Position numbers and translations under genes: made by a program. The notes beneath the pieces were generated by a model. The model was given only the letters and a program-made list of their open reading frames with translations. It had not been told where the DNA came from and made no database searches. From NCBI RefSeq assembly GCF_006175985.1, contig NZ_SRSH01000007.1:159078-223077 (forward strand): a stretch of DNA of 64,000 nt. Reading direction: 5' to 3'. Source of the DNA: Methylotetracoccus oryzae. GTDB lineage: Bacteria > Pseudomonadota > Gammaproteobacteria > Methylococcales > Methylococcaceae. Below, one piece after another: positions 41,863-51,447 of this stretch. How positions within the stretch are numbered: the stretch's first letter is position 1; every line of letters begins with the position of its first letter.

Positions 41863-42909
41863 GTGACCCATCGCCATTTTCCGCCCGAATGGGCCGAGCA
41901 AAGCGCCGTCCTGATCGCCTGGCCGACCACGGACGGCGCCTTCGCCGACTGCCTCGACGAAGCAGTCGAAACCTATGTTCATATCGCCACCGCCATCAGC
42001 CGGCGCGAACACGTTCTGATCGCCTGCCCTGATGCCACTTTGCAGGCGTCGATACTCGATCGAATCGAAGCATCGCAAGGCGTGACCTCGCGCGTCCGAT
42101 TCGTCGACGTGCGCTATGACGACATCTGGGTTCGCGATACCGCCCCGCTAAGCATCGAAACGCCCGCAGGACCAATCCTGCTCAATTTCCGCTTCAACGG
42201 ATGGGGGGGGAAGTACGACTGCGCCAATGACGCAGCATTCGGCAGCGGCGTCGTTCAAGCCGGCGTTTTTTGCGGTGTGGGCACCGAGACGAGCCGCATG
42301 GTGCTCGAAGGCGGCAGCATCGAGACCGACGGCGCGGGCACACTGCTGACCACTCGCTTCTGTCTGAGCAACCCGAACCGAAATCCGGATCTGTCGGCCG
42401 CCGCGATCGAGTCGGAACTGACAGAGCGCCTCGGCGTTGACCGACTGCTCTGGCTCGACCACGGTCACGTCGCGGGTGACGACACCGACGCGCATGTCGA
42501 CACGCTGGCACGTTTCTGTGACGAACACACGATCGCGTTCACGGCTTGCGACGACCCTGGCGATCCGCATTATGCCAGCCTGTCCGCGATGGACGAGGAA
42601 CTGCGTTCCTTCCGGACCCGAACCGGCCTACCTTATCGTCTAATCCCCCTGCCGATCCCGCAACCGATTCTCGCGCCGGATGGGACCCGGCTACCGGCCA
42701 CCTACGCGAACTTTCTGATCATCAACGAGGCCGTACTGGTGCCGACTTATGGTGATGCGAACGATGCGCTTGCGATAGAGCGGCTGGATCGCTCCTTCCC
42801 CGGACGCGAAATCGTGCCGATCGACTGCCGCATCCTGATCCGACAATATGGGAGCCTGCATTGCATGACCATGCAGTTTCCGAAAAACCTTTCACTGACC
42901 GCGCCATGA
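41863..42909 (+). CDS. aguA: Agmatine deiminase
   Basis: Hydrolyses agmatine to N-carbamoylputrescine plus ammonia. It has 348 residues of the guanidino-modifying fold from a GTG at 41863 (THRHFPPEWAEQSAVLIAWP), with GAGGGAAC upstream. The catalytic residues are visible: VRDTAPL, EGGSIETDG, GHVAGDDTDAHVDTLARF, and the nucleophile Cys334 in GSLHCMTMQFP. Its stop overlaps the aguB start (ATGA). The pair forms an arginine-derived putrescine route. Confidence 0.95.
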   Translation: MTHRHFPPEWAEQSAVLIAWPTTDGAFADCLDEAVETYVHIATAISRREHVLIACPDATLQASILDRIEASQGVTSRVRFVDVRYDDIWVRDTAPLSIETPAGPILLNFRFNGWGGKYDCANDAAFGSGVVQAGVFCGVGTETSRMVLEGGSIETDGAGTLLTTRFCLSNPNRNPDLSAAAIESELTERLGVDRLLWLDHGHVAGDDTDAHVDTLARFCDEHTIAFTACDDPGDPHYASLSAMDEELRSFRTRTGLPYRLIPLPIPQPILAPDGTRLPATYANFLIINEAVLVPTYGDANDALAIERLDRSFPGREIVPIDCRILIRQYGSLHCMTMQFPKNLSLTAP

Positions 42910-43796
42910 AAGACACCGTGACTTTGGGCCTCGTACAGCAGGGTTGCAATGCTTCCGACACTGCCACCAATCTCGCTGCCTCGCTGGCCGGTATCCGCGA
43001 GGCTGCAGCGCTGGGAGCCAAGCTAATCCTGCTGCCGGAACTTCATCTCGGACCTTATTTTTGTCAAACGGAAAACACCACTCAATTCGACCTGGCTGAA
43101 CCGATTCCCGGGCCAACCACCGAAAAGCTCGCCGCGGCGGCAAAAGAACTCGGCGTCGTGATTGTCGGATCCCTGTTCGAGCGGCGCGCTGCCGGCTTAT
43201 ATCACAATACCGCCATAGTTCTAGATGCCGATGGAACGCTCGCCGGAAAATACCGAAAAATGCATATTCCAGATGATCCTGGTTACTACGAGAAGTTTTA
43301 CTTCACGCCAGGCGACTTGGGCTTCACGCCGATCGATACCTCCGTCGGCCGACTCGGGATATTGGTCTGCTGGGACCAGTGGTACCCGGAAGCCGCGAGA
43401 CTCATGGCACTCGCAGGAGCCGACATCCTGCTATATCCCACTGCGATCGGCTGGAATCCGCTGGATGAACCCAAGGAAAGGGAACGCCAACTTGAAGCCT
43501 GGGTCACGGTACAGCGCGGGCATGCCGTTGCAAACGGTATTCCGGTGGCCGCTTGCAACCGCATCGGTCAGGAAATGGACCCCAGCGGTACAACACCGGG
43601 TATCCGCTTTTGGGGTAATAGTTTCGTTGCCGGCCCTCAAGGGGAAGTGCTCAGCCGCGCCGATGACACAGGACCCCAGGTCCTGAGGGTCGAAATCGAC
43701 CGGATGCGCTCGGAATCCGTACGACGGATTTGGCCATTCCTCCGGGACCGCCGCATCGATGCCTATGGTGACATCGTAAAGCGTTTCCGAGACTGA
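42906..43796 (+). CDS. aguB: N-carbamoylputrescine amidase
   Basis: Nitrilase-fold enzyme releasing putrescine, CO2 and ammonia from N-carbamoylputrescine. It has 296 residues with the Glu-Lys-Cys triad in LLPELHLGPYF, AGKYRKMHIPDD and ILVCWDQWYPEAARL, and the plant/Pseudomonas-like TAIGWNPLDEPKERERQLEAW. It is translationally coupled to aguA by a 4-base overlap. The nearest downstream gene is on the other strand. Confidence 0.96.
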   Translation: MKDTVTLGLVQQGCNASDTATNLAASLAGIREAAALGAKLILLPELHLGPYFCQTENTTQFDLAEPIPGPTTEKLAAAAKELGVVIVGSLFERRAAGLYHNTAIVLDADGTLAGKYRKMHIPDDPGYYEKFYFTPGDLGFTPIDTSVGRLGILVCWDQWYPEAARLMALAGADILLYPTAIGWNPLDEPKERERQLEAWVTVQRGHAVANGIPVAACNRIGQEMDPSGTTPGIRFWGNSFVAGPQGEVLSRADDTGPQVLRVEIDRMRSESVRRIWPFLRDRRIDAYGDIVKRFRD

Positions 43797-43863
43797 GGTC
43801 TCTCTGAAACGCGCCCCGTGCCCCCCGAACCCTTGTACCGTCACATGGCATGAGTCGCTTTCG

Positions 43864-44190
43864 CTACGAAGCCACTTCGAACTCTTCCAGCTTTCGCCCG
43901 TGGGCCAACAACTGTTGCAGCCACTTGGGTTTCACACCCCGGCCGCTCCATTGCTCGGCAAGATTGTCCGGATTCCGATATTTGATTGGAACCTTGCGGC
44001 CCTTGCGCCCAGGAGCAGCAGAGGGCCCGTCGATTATCTCCACGGCAACACCGATCGAGGCCGCAAGCTGCTTCATCTGACTCAAAACCTCCTTCCGCTT
44101 TCCTTGCTGCTTCTCCTTCAGAGCCCGCGCGGCTTCCTCGATCATCGATTCCAATTCCCTTTCGGTCATTTCGACGTATTTTTTACTCAT
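43864..44190 (-). CDS. H-NS family nucleoid-associated protein
   Basis: 108 residues: an N-terminal coiled-coil oligomerisation part (YVEMTERELESMIEEAARALKEKQQGKRKEVLSQMKQLAASIG) and the C-terminal H-NS DNA-binding motif KYRNPDNLAEQWSGRGVKPKWLQ. It resembles the HvrA/BpH3 group more than enterobacterial H-NS. The ATG at 44190 is preferred over a GTG four codons earlier. It marks the border between the conserved gene blocks and the gene-poor right arm, and would be expected to silence AT-rich foreign DNA. Confidence 0.9.
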   Translation of the reverse strand: MSKKYVEMTERELESMIEEAARALKEKQQGKRKEVLSQMKQLAASIGVAVEIIDGPSAAPGRKGRKVPIKYRNPDNLAEQWSGRGVKPKWLQQLLAHGRKLEEFEVAS

Positions 44191-44711
44191 CGCTTCTCTC
44201 ACGGTTAAATTGAAATTTCTTTTGGCCTGTCTCGCCCGAGTTCTTCAAGAAGCGATCGATACCAAAAAAACAGCAAGACCCTACAGAGTAGCTGTGAGCG
44301 AATGGTATAGTTGCGTGGAAAGAACTTCAACTAGAGTATGTTCATTTTCTCGCTGCAACAAACCGAATGCAGGAGAATCCGGCCTCGCCCAATGGTGGAA
44401 AGTCGTCCTGTACCGATGACAGCGGGTCGAGAGAAGCAGTTCCTCAAGACTTCGGCAAACTAAGTTTAACCTCATTCCCGAGCCTGGCTCGCCGGCATGC
44501 CGCCACTGAAGGCAACAGCCCAGAACATACCAACGCTGTCGACGAGTAGGAGTGACGCCCGATCCCCGCGATGCACTGAACCACCCCGGGAATCGTGGAG
44601 GCTGGTTAATTAAGTCAGGCTAGGGTAGCCGCCTGCTCGGCGAGTTGCCGATCGTGGTTTACCTGTAAGCGCTCCACAAACCCCAGGTATTCGGTGCGGA
44701 TCCGGTGGTGA
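44191..44711. other. Gene-poor stretch with unidentified reading-frame relic
   Basis: No intact gene. At about 44612-44705 on the minus strand a short frame reads RIRTEYLGFVERLQVNHDRQ and then LAEQAATLA before a stop. It may be the end of another decayed transposon gene, but I cannot name it. Confidence 0.4.
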
Positions 44712-44945
44712 TCAAATGCGCGGGTTGGCAACGCCAGGATAGCAGGGCTTCGACGTGTTCGGCAGTGGTCCGGTGGGCAAGCGACGCAAGACAGGGTGCA
44801 GCCACAGGTACGGTTCGACGCCGTTGGCCTTGACGGTTTCGGTTTCGACCAGCAAATAGATCAGCGCGCCGGCGTGGGCACCAGCCGGCGCATCGGCAAG
44901 CAGCCAGCCTCTGCCGCCCGCTGCCCCACCCGCCTGCACGGTTTG
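44712..44945 (-). pseudogene. IS66-family transposase C-terminal remnant, frameshifted
   Basis: The minus strand reads GWLLADAPAGAHAGALIYLL, then VETETVKANGVEPYLWLHPV and LRRLPTG. This matches the IS66 TnpC C-terminus pattern (GW-FADT-GA-ASA-IYSLVETAKANG-EPY-WL-HVL-RLP). After LRRLP a one-base shift continues as TAEHVEALLSW, the family ending (EALLPW). Only about 75 codons remain; no TnpA/TnpB or terminal repeats were seen. It directly abuts the 3' end of the Aquifex-type aconitase gene. Confidence 0.8.
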
Positions 44946-44983
44946 AACAACTCGCCCGATGCGCCGTTATGACGATGTAGAGG

Positions 44984-46924
44984 TTACTGACCTCGTTCGT
45001 GGCTGACCCAGTTGATCAGGCCGCCCGCCAACACTACCCCGACCTCCCGATCACTGAGTTCGTGGAGAACCTGAAAGTGGGTCTGTCGGCTGAGGTTTTC
45101 CACCGTGATCGGCGCATGCCGTTCCAATTCGGCGCGCACCCCTTTGATCCGCAGCCTGTCGCCGGGTCGAACGTCATAGGCATCGGCGGCGTAGATGAAG
45201 CGCAGAGGCAGCACGCCGAAATTCACCAGGTTGTCCCTATGGATTCGCGCGAAGCCCTTGGCGAGGACCGCGCGGAGTCCCAGATAGCGCGGCGCGAGCG
45301 CGGCATGCTCGCGGCTGGACCCCTGACCGTAGTTGTCGCCGGCGATCACGAAGAAACCCGAGTCGCGATGCGGAAGCGCTCGCTCATGGAAGCTTCGATC
45401 GATCGGGGCGAACACGAACTCGCTGATCTTCTGGATGTTGCTGCGGTACGGCAGAACCTTGGCACCGGCCGGCAGGATCTCGTCCGTGGATATGTCATCG
45501 GCAACCTTCAGCAACACAGGCCCTTCCAGGCAATCCGGAAGAGGCTCGAGAAAAGGCAGCGGCTGAATGTTGGGACCTAATTCCAATGGAGTCCCGAGTT
45601 CTCGAGGGTCCGGCTCCACCAGCATCGCCGTGTTGATCAGGGGTCTATCCGGTTCCTCGAACGAGGGATACACCATCCCGAGCGTTCGCGGATCGGTGAT
45701 CACCCCGGTCAGGGCCGACGCCGTGGCCGTCTCCGGGCTGCACAAATAGACATGATCGTCGCGAGTACCCGATCGCCCCGGAAAGTTGCGGGGTACGGTG
45801 CGCAGGCTGATGCGGTCGGTTGCCGGCGCCTGACCCATGCCGATGCAGCCATTGCAGCCGGCCTGATGGAGCCTCGCACCGGCCCGCACCAGCCTGCCCA
45901 GTAACCCGAGTTCGATCATGTTTTCCAGAATCTGGCGCGAGGTCGGATTCACGTCGAAGGAGACACGCGGATGCACCTGTCTGCCGTCGACCATCCGGGC
46001 GGGAATCGCGAAGTCACGCAAACCGGGATTAGCGGACGATCCGATGTAAGCCTGGTAGATCTCCCTGCCCGCCACTTCCCTTACCGGGACGACGTTGCCC
46101 GGGCTCCCGGGCAATGCGATCAGCGGCTCCAGACTCGTCAGGTCGATCTCATCGTGCTCGTCGTAGGTCGCACCAGGATGCGACTGAATCTCGCGAAACG
46201 CCGCCTCCCGCCCCTGCGCCCTCAGGAAAACCCGAACCGCTGAATCGGCCGGAAACACCGTTGTGGTCGCGCCGAGCTCTGCGCCCATGTTGGCGATCAC
46301 GTGGCGATCCATCGCGGTCAAGCGGTCGAGACCCGGCCCGTAGTATTCGATGATCCGGCCACGGCCGCCGCTGACCCCATGTCGGCGAAGCATTTCCAGA
46401 ATCACATCTTTGGCACTGACCCAGGCAGGCAGCGTCCCGTGCAGCCTGACACCCCAGATGCGCGGCATGCGCAGGTGAAACGGTTCACCGGCCATGGCCA
46501 TGGCGACCTCCACTCCCCCGGCACCGAACGCCAGCATGCCCAGAGCACCGGCGGCGCAGGTGTGACTATCGCATCCGAGCAAGGTCTTGCCCGGCGCACC
46601 GAACCGTTCCATGTGGACGGGGTGGCTGACACCGTTGCCGGGACGGCTGTACCACAGACCGAACCGCCGGCACGCGCTGTACAGAAACAGATGATCATCC
46701 GGGTTCCGGTAGTCTTCCTGAAGCAGGTTATGATCGATGTACTGCACCGAGAGCTCAGTGCGGACCCGCGGAAGGTTCATGGCCGCGAACTCGAGCATGG
46801 CCAGCGTGCCGGTTGCATCCTGTGCCAGGGTCTGATCGATGCGCAGAGCGATCTCCTCGCCCTCGGCCAGGCAACCTGAAATCAGGTGACTCGAAATCAA
46901 CTGTTGGGCGACGTTCTGCTTCAT
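44984..46924 (-). CDS. Aconitate hydratase, Aquifex type
   Basis: A 646-residue aconitase of the shorter, LeuC/AcnA-like architecture: catalytic core first (DHNLLQEDYRNPDDH, GKTLLGCDSHTCAAGALGMLAFG, cluster cysteines in QAGCNGCIGMGQAP), swivel domain last (DDISTDEILPAGAKVLPYRSN by parts, GDNYGQGSSREHAALAPRYLG). This contrasts with AcnB at 1-1948. The ATG at 46924 (MKQNVAQQLISSHLISG) is the family start; the frame upstream is non-coding. It could back up AcnB under stress or act on a related hydroxy-tricarboxylate; sequence alone does not decide. Its 3' neighbour is an IS66 remnant. Confidence 0.92.
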   Translation of the reverse strand: MKQNVAQQLISSHLISGCLAEGEEIALRIDQTLAQDATGTLAMLEFAAMNLPRVRTELSVQYIDHNLLQEDYRNPDDHLFLYSACRRFGLWYSRPGNGVSHPVHMERFGAPGKTLLGCDSHTCAAGALGMLAFGAGGVEVAMAMAGEPFHLRMPRIWGVRLHGTLPAWVSAKDVILEMLRRHGVSGGRGRIIEYYGPGLDRLTAMDRHVIANMGAELGATTTVFPADSAVRVFLRAQGREAAFREIQSHPGATYDEHDEIDLTSLEPLIALPGSPGNVVPVREVAGREIYQAYIGSSANPGLRDFAIPARMVDGRQVHPRVSFDVNPTSRQILENMIELGLLGRLVRAGARLHQAGCNGCIGMGQAPATDRISLRTVPRNFPGRSGTRDDHVYLCSPETATASALTGVITDPRTLGMVYPSFEEPDRPLINTAMLVEPDPRELGTPLELGPNIQPLPFLEPLPDCLEGPVLLKVADDISTDEILPAGAKVLPYRSNIQKISEFVFAPIDRSFHERALPHRDSGFFVIAGDNYGQGSSREHAALAPRYLGLRAVLAKGFARIHRDNLVNFGVLPLRFIYAADAYDVRPGDRLRIKGVRAELERHAPITVENLSRQTHFQVLHELSDREVGVVLAGGLINWVSHERGQ

Positions 46925-47437
46925 GTTCGTCTCTCGGCGAAAGGGCCCGCAGTCGAGTTCCGAGCGGAGGCTTGAAGGGGTTGGACCCTTATAGCCGAAC
47001 CTGACGTCCCTAACTATCAGCCTAACTACGTAGGATTGCCCCCTCGGTATCGAAGGTTCCCGGCAAGCGATGTGCCTCGCCGCAGCCCGTCCAGCCCAAG
47101 GCGCTGGAGCCCGGAACCCGCCCCTTCGCTCGCCGATTACGGGCAGCACGCACGTGACAGCACGGATAGTCACGGCGCACCGCTTGTCAGATAGCGGGCG
47201 GGAACCGATTTGGCCCTGCAGCAACCACCAACCTGCAATGCGGGGCCGGGCGGGACCAAATAGTCCGCCGCAAGGTCCAGCCCGTCTGCCCGAAAGAGAC
47301 GCTGGTTTGGCAACACACTCGCTGACGAACGATACCTGTCGGCGGAACCGTCGGGGCCTCGCCGTGTCATCTATATTCCTAAGGCGCCGGAGGCAGTGTG
47401 AAATTCAGGGCGTGTCCATCGCACAGGCGAATCATCG
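46925..47437. other. Gene-free stretch
   Basis: About 510 bases upstream of the aconitase. No supported gene, repeat or RNA seen. Confidence 0.5.
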
Positions 47438-47638
47438 ATGGCACCCCACGAGGCGACTCGGAAGCCGAGCCGGACAGAGTTCCAGACAGCGAACGAAAGG
47501 CTCACGGCACTCAACCGGGAGGGTCGCGAACGAGTCGCCGAATTGAGCCGCGCGAACGCTGCATTCGACAGCCTGGTCGCCACCGCGGAGATCGGCACCT
47601 TGCTCCTTGACTGTTAACTGACGCTCGTGCACTTCTAG
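47438..47638 (+). pseudogene. Fragment of a CheB/CheR-PAS type signalling protein
   Basis: From 47480 the plus strand reads FQTANERLTALNREGRERVA followed by ELSRANAAFDSLVATAEIGT and LLLD. This matches the linker (EELQ-VNEEL-AL-E-KV-EL-RAN-DL-NLLAST-IGT-FLD) that joins the methyltransferase half to the PAS domain in CheB/CheR fusion proteins. Where the family has D-R-E-L, a TAA interrupts, and LTLVHF then a second stop follow in the same frame. Nothing of the flanking domains was found, so this is a relic. Confidence 0.65.
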
Positions 47639-48120
47639 GAAATGCATCAGTCCGGCATCCAGGACGCACTGGGGCGGGCCGCCAACTTGGCGCATGCTTC
47701 CTTGCGTGTCTCCAGCCCGCAATGCCCAGAGACGGTTGGCATCCAGGTCTAGGATATCGAGCGCGATAAGCGGCGCGGACGAATACGGGCTAGCGCCAGG
47801 TCGCGACGTCCTATGCCCCGTAACCAGCCACTCGTCGGACCATAGCAGGCCGAAGAAACACAGATCATCCGTACGGCTACTGGGGGGTTTGTACGGATTG
47901 CCGTCGAAGCCGGCCCGATCTATAAGCTCGAACTGGCAGCCAGTGACCGGCTCGCGCGTCGCGAGCGCGCGGCCTGCGGCTTGGGCCGCCCGCGATGTTC
48001 AGTGGTGAACCAGAACCGTGACGGCAGATATCAGGAACGTGGTCTGTCGGCCGCTGGCGCCTGCACCGATCCGCTCCCGGACTGGCGCGGTGCTCTGACA
48101 GCTTGGATAGGAGAAAGGCA
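47639..48120. other. Gene-free stretch before fae
   Basis: No supported gene. The last 15 bases carry the fae ribosome site (AGGAG). No clear promoter was recognised. Confidence 0.5.
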
Positions 48121-48639
48121 ATGAACGGTTACAAGATCAATCACGTCCTGGTAGCGGAAGCCCTGGTCGGCGAAGGGAACGAAGTCGCACATATCGAACT
48201 GATTATGGGACCGCGCGGTAGCGCAGCCGAAATCGCCTTTTGTACCGCTTTGACCAACCAGAAACGAGGCGACAGTGCGCTGTTGGCCCTGGTTGCACCG
48301 AACCTGATGGCGAAGCCTGCGACGGTGATGTTCAACAAGGTTGAGATCAAGGACGAGCGGCAAGTCACGCAGATGTTCGGGCCCGCCGAGCGAGGCATCG
48401 CCAAGGCGGTGGTGGACTCGGTCAAAGAGGGCATCATCCCGAGAGATGAGGCCGATCACGTATTCATCTGTATCGGGGTATTCATTCACTGGGACGCCAA
48501 GGACAACAACAAGATCCAGGACTGGAACTATCAGGCGACCAAGTTGGCGATCGCTCGCGCGCTGGCCGGGGAACCGACCATCGCCGACGTGATTGCGCAG
48601 GAAGACATCATGCACCACCCATTGGCTGCACATGACTAG
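48121..48639 (+). CDS. fae: Formaldehyde-activating enzyme
   Basis: Speeds condensation of formaldehyde with tetrahydromethanopterin to methylene-H4MPT in methylotrophs and archaea. It has 172 residues and is near full length against the Methylobacterium enzyme: [20 protein letters not shown] with the conserved His24, [84 protein letters not shown] precedes the ATG. No other H4MPT or methanol-oxidation gene is in the window, so it is an orphan here, surrounded by relics; transfer is plausible. Confidence 0.95.
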   Translation: MNGYKINHVLVAEALVGEGNEVAHIELIMGPRGSAAEIAFCTALTNQKRGDSALLALVAPNLMAKPATVMFNKVEIKDERQVTQMFGPAERGIAKAVVDSVKEGIIPRDEADHVFICIGVFIHWDAKDNNKIQDWNYQATKLAIARALAGEPTIADVIAQEDIMHHPLAAHD

Positions 48640-49147
48640 CTCCCGTGGAATCTCGAGCGTCGGGCCGAAATCAGAAGTGGGTATGGCGCGGTCCCCATCG
48701 GTTCGCAAGCGCTCCTGCGAGCTCACGATACGCCCAGCGCCCAGCCGAAAGGAAGGCGCGGGGCTACTACGCAGCGCAACCTATCTGATTTCGAGCGACC
48801 GCGAATGACGCGAAGTCTTATTGCCTGACTCAAACGGCATCCTCCGATGATCGCGGCGCACCTGACAGATACTGCGGCGTTACCGATCGACTGCTGGGCT
48901 GACCTATTGAACGGAGCGGACTTCACGGGCAAACAAGAGCGAATTTACGCTGTCATGGAACACCTGGGATTGCGTCGATTCCGCGTGTACCCTGACAGCC
49001 AATACAGGAGTGAACCGAGCATCCGCGAAAAACCAGGGCCATGACCACACCTGATCCCGAGGCGACCGCGCGACACCGCTGACGGGCGGACGCGAGTCCA
49101 CCCGCTCCGGTCTGCTCAACAGCTCGCGGAGGGCGATGCCCGGACCA
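48640..49147. other. Gene-free stretch
   Basis: About 500 bases with no gene I can support. A 65-codon plus-strand frame at 48847-49044 resembles nothing I know. Confidence 0.45.
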
Positions 49148-49633
49148 TCACGCGTCGGCGATTGGGGACTCCTGGGTGCGAGGCGCACAGATTGCCGCGA
49201 GCGTATCGCCGATCTCGTTCTCGGTGATTTCCTTGCTTTGCTCACCGCACTCTCGCATTGCCTCTTGGGCCAAGTCGGCGAGTGAGATCATGCCGATGAC
49301 AACGCCTTGGTCGTTTACGACCGGAAGTCTTCGGACCTGCCCCGATCGCATCCGTTGTTCCGCCTCGGCGAGTGAGTCATCCGGACGACACGTCAAGACG
49401 TCACGCGACATCGTATCCTTGACATATAAATCGCGAAGGGGCCGGCCCTTGAGCAGGGCGGACATCGCGATATCGCGATCAGTGACAATGCCCACCGTCT
49501 GGCTTGCGCCATTGCCGGTACATACCGCAACAGCCCCACAGTCAAAATCCCACATTAACTGCGCGGCACGCTCCAAGGAGTCGTCGGGCTGGCAGGTATG
49601 GACTCGCTTGCTCATAATCTTATCTATACGCAT
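49148..49633 (-). CDS. CBS-domain pair protein
   Basis: 161 residues consisting of two CBS motifs: about 7-72 (IMSKRVHTCQPDDSLERAAQ ... VGIVTDRDIAMSAL) and about 77-135 (TMSRDVLTCRPDDSLAEAEQ ... RRLPVVNDQGVVIGMISLADLA). Such stand-alone Bateman modules bind adenine nucleotides and act as energy sensors or partners of other proteins; the partner is unknown. The ATG at 49633 (MRIDKIMSKRV) follows GAGG at eight bases. There is no adjacent enzyme gene. Confidence 0.88.
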   Translation of the reverse strand: MRIDKIMSKRVHTCQPDDSLERAAQLMWDFDCGAVAVCTGNGASQTVGIVTDRDIAMSALLKGRPLRDLYVKDTMSRDVLTCRPDDSLAEAEQRMRSGQVRRLPVVNDQGVVIGMISLADLAQEAMRECGEQSKEITENEIGDTLAAICAPRTQESPIADA

Positions 49634-50408
49634 GGCGTTACCTCGTCTCTCTCGATCCAACGGTTTGGACGCCAAAAATGTCCGGCCACTTGATGCGGCC
49701 CCGCGACATTTCAGGGAAGCCCCTGCCAGGTTCTGTTTCTTGGCGAAGATATGTTCGAGTCTCCGAAAGCGTTGCGCCATTCGTATATCCACTTAGGTAG
49801 CGCGCCGGGTCGCGCATGGGGCGGATGAGGTGCGCCGCGCCACTCACGTCAGCATTTCGCCAGAGCACACAGTGACAGCGACTACGTATCACCAGGGATA
49901 GTCGCGCAAGCTTCAGCTCCGTATCCTTACGCACAGGCTCCCGGCAAGGAAACCCGCTGGTTCCTTCTCCGTTCAATGCCTCGCGGTTTCGAAGGCCGGA
50001 ACCTTTACCCGTGTAAGACGGGTCCTCTTTTTTCGCTCGGATTCGGCGAAACCTTTCCCCAGCCGAATATCTCAGGTTCCAGTGCCAACACGGTTGATGC
50101 GGTCAAACGGGGTGTGAGCGCAAGCGCGAGCATGGGAACACGTCCGATGTATGGAAGGCCATACGCCGGACCGCGTAGAGTTCAGTTGAGGGCTCAAGGT
50201 TCGAATACACGGAAACGGCCGTGTGTAGCCACTCCCCCGATCAACCGCTCGTCTCAACACTGCGGGGTCTTCCAACCCTGCGCCGCCGATGCCCAAAGAC
50301 AGCGATTCATAAACCTCGCCGCAGTTACCCACCGCGTTCGAACCGCTGTACTTTCGGCATCGGATCCCTAAAGGACAAAGAGCAGACCGCTGACCGCTCA
50401 GGCGCGCG
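49634..50408. other. Gene-free stretch
   Basis: About 775 bases; frames are open on both strands but none has family resemblance or a ribosome site. A GGTTCGAAT at 50198 resembles a tRNA T-loop, but no cloverleaf could be drawn around it. Confidence 0.45.
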
Positions 50409-50906
50409 TCAGCAATGCGGAAGTGAGTCGACACGGATCCGTGATGATCGCGGCTCGGTGCTCTTCCACAAGAAGCTTACCGCGGTGGGACGCATCTGCG
50501 AGAGAATGCGCACTTGCCGTGTCTGTATTCGATCACCGTTTTCGGCAACGATCTTATACCTGCCGGGCGCCAGGTGTGCATACAGATACGGACCTTCAGA
50601 GCGCGTGTCGAGCACGGTAGCACCATCCTGACTTATTATCCTGACCGGGATATCCGCCAAAAATTGACTGGCAGGTGTCTCCGCGAAAAGTAGATGCAGA
50701 TTGAACGCGGCTTTCATGCCCTTGATCTGGCAAACCTCATCCTGACCAACGCCGCCGCTGACGTAGGAGACCCTACCCTGTGTTTGCAGCGATATTGCTT
50801 CTGCTTGACCGTACATGCCGAGCACGGTCAGACAGGCCAGTAATGAATGTAATGGGCATCTGTGGGCTACTACTGAACCGATTTCTTGACTGGTTTGGGT
50901 AACCAT
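50409..50906 (-). CDS. Predicted secreted protein with carboxypeptidase-regulatory-like beta fold
   Basis: 165 residues, not assigned to a named family. A signal peptide is visible (LHSLLACLTVLGMYGQAEA, cleavage probably after AEA near residue 37). The mature part ends in IPVRIISQDGATVLDTRSEG, PYLYAHLAPGRYKIVAENGD and RIQTRQVRI, the look of a small transthyretin-like or carboxypeptidase regulatory domain. GGAGG lies nine bases before the ATG. No operon partner; function unknown. Confidence 0.65.
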   Translation of the reverse strand: MVTQTSQEIGSVVAHRCPLHSLLACLTVLGMYGQAEAISLQTQGRVSYVSGGVGQDEVCQIKGMKAAFNLHLLFAETPASQFLADIPVRIISQDGATVLDTRSEGPYLYAHLAPGRYKIVAENGDRIQTRQVRILSQMRPTAVSFLWKSTEPRSSRIRVDSLPHC

Positions 50907-51447
50907 CGTGTTGTCCTCCGTTCAGAGGTTATAACGGGCGAGGGCCGGTTCACCTGATTGACCGGATCGCGTATGTTCGATACCCGATCGATGCGACGGA
51001 GCTGGAAGGCGAGCAGGCCCTGGGGCCTACAGAAATCATGATGGTTTCGCGGCCTTGCTTGTTTGACCTGACATTCCACCGGCTGGTTTCGCGAAGCCCC
51101 TCCGGTTGAGCACGTCCGTACGAATACTGAGCGCCAAGATGTCGGCGTTGGGCTTGCGGAGGGCAGGTGCGGCGATCAACACGCCGATCAGCGTGACTGA
51201 TCGCTCCGTTAACCCAGCTCATACGCGCGCCTGTAGCCACTGTGCGTGACAAGGAGACAGCCACAATCACTGCCCGCGAGTGCCGCAACATGCTTTCTCT
51301 GGCGAATGGCACGCTTTCTTGGTACCGCTGCTCGCAAGCATGATCTCGTGTTACAACGGTATTCCCTTGTGGCTCCGGAACCGTTGGTTCAGCCCCCTTC
51401 GCCTCCATGTTGGTGATGGGATTCGACGTCGAGCCGGGAACGCGGTG
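50907..51447. other. Gene-free stretch
   Basis: About 540 bases; no supported gene or repeat. Confidence 0.45.

Noticed and set aside
50198..50215. tRNA-like T-loop GGTTCGAAT
   Set aside because: No acceptor, D or anticodon stems can be formed around it.
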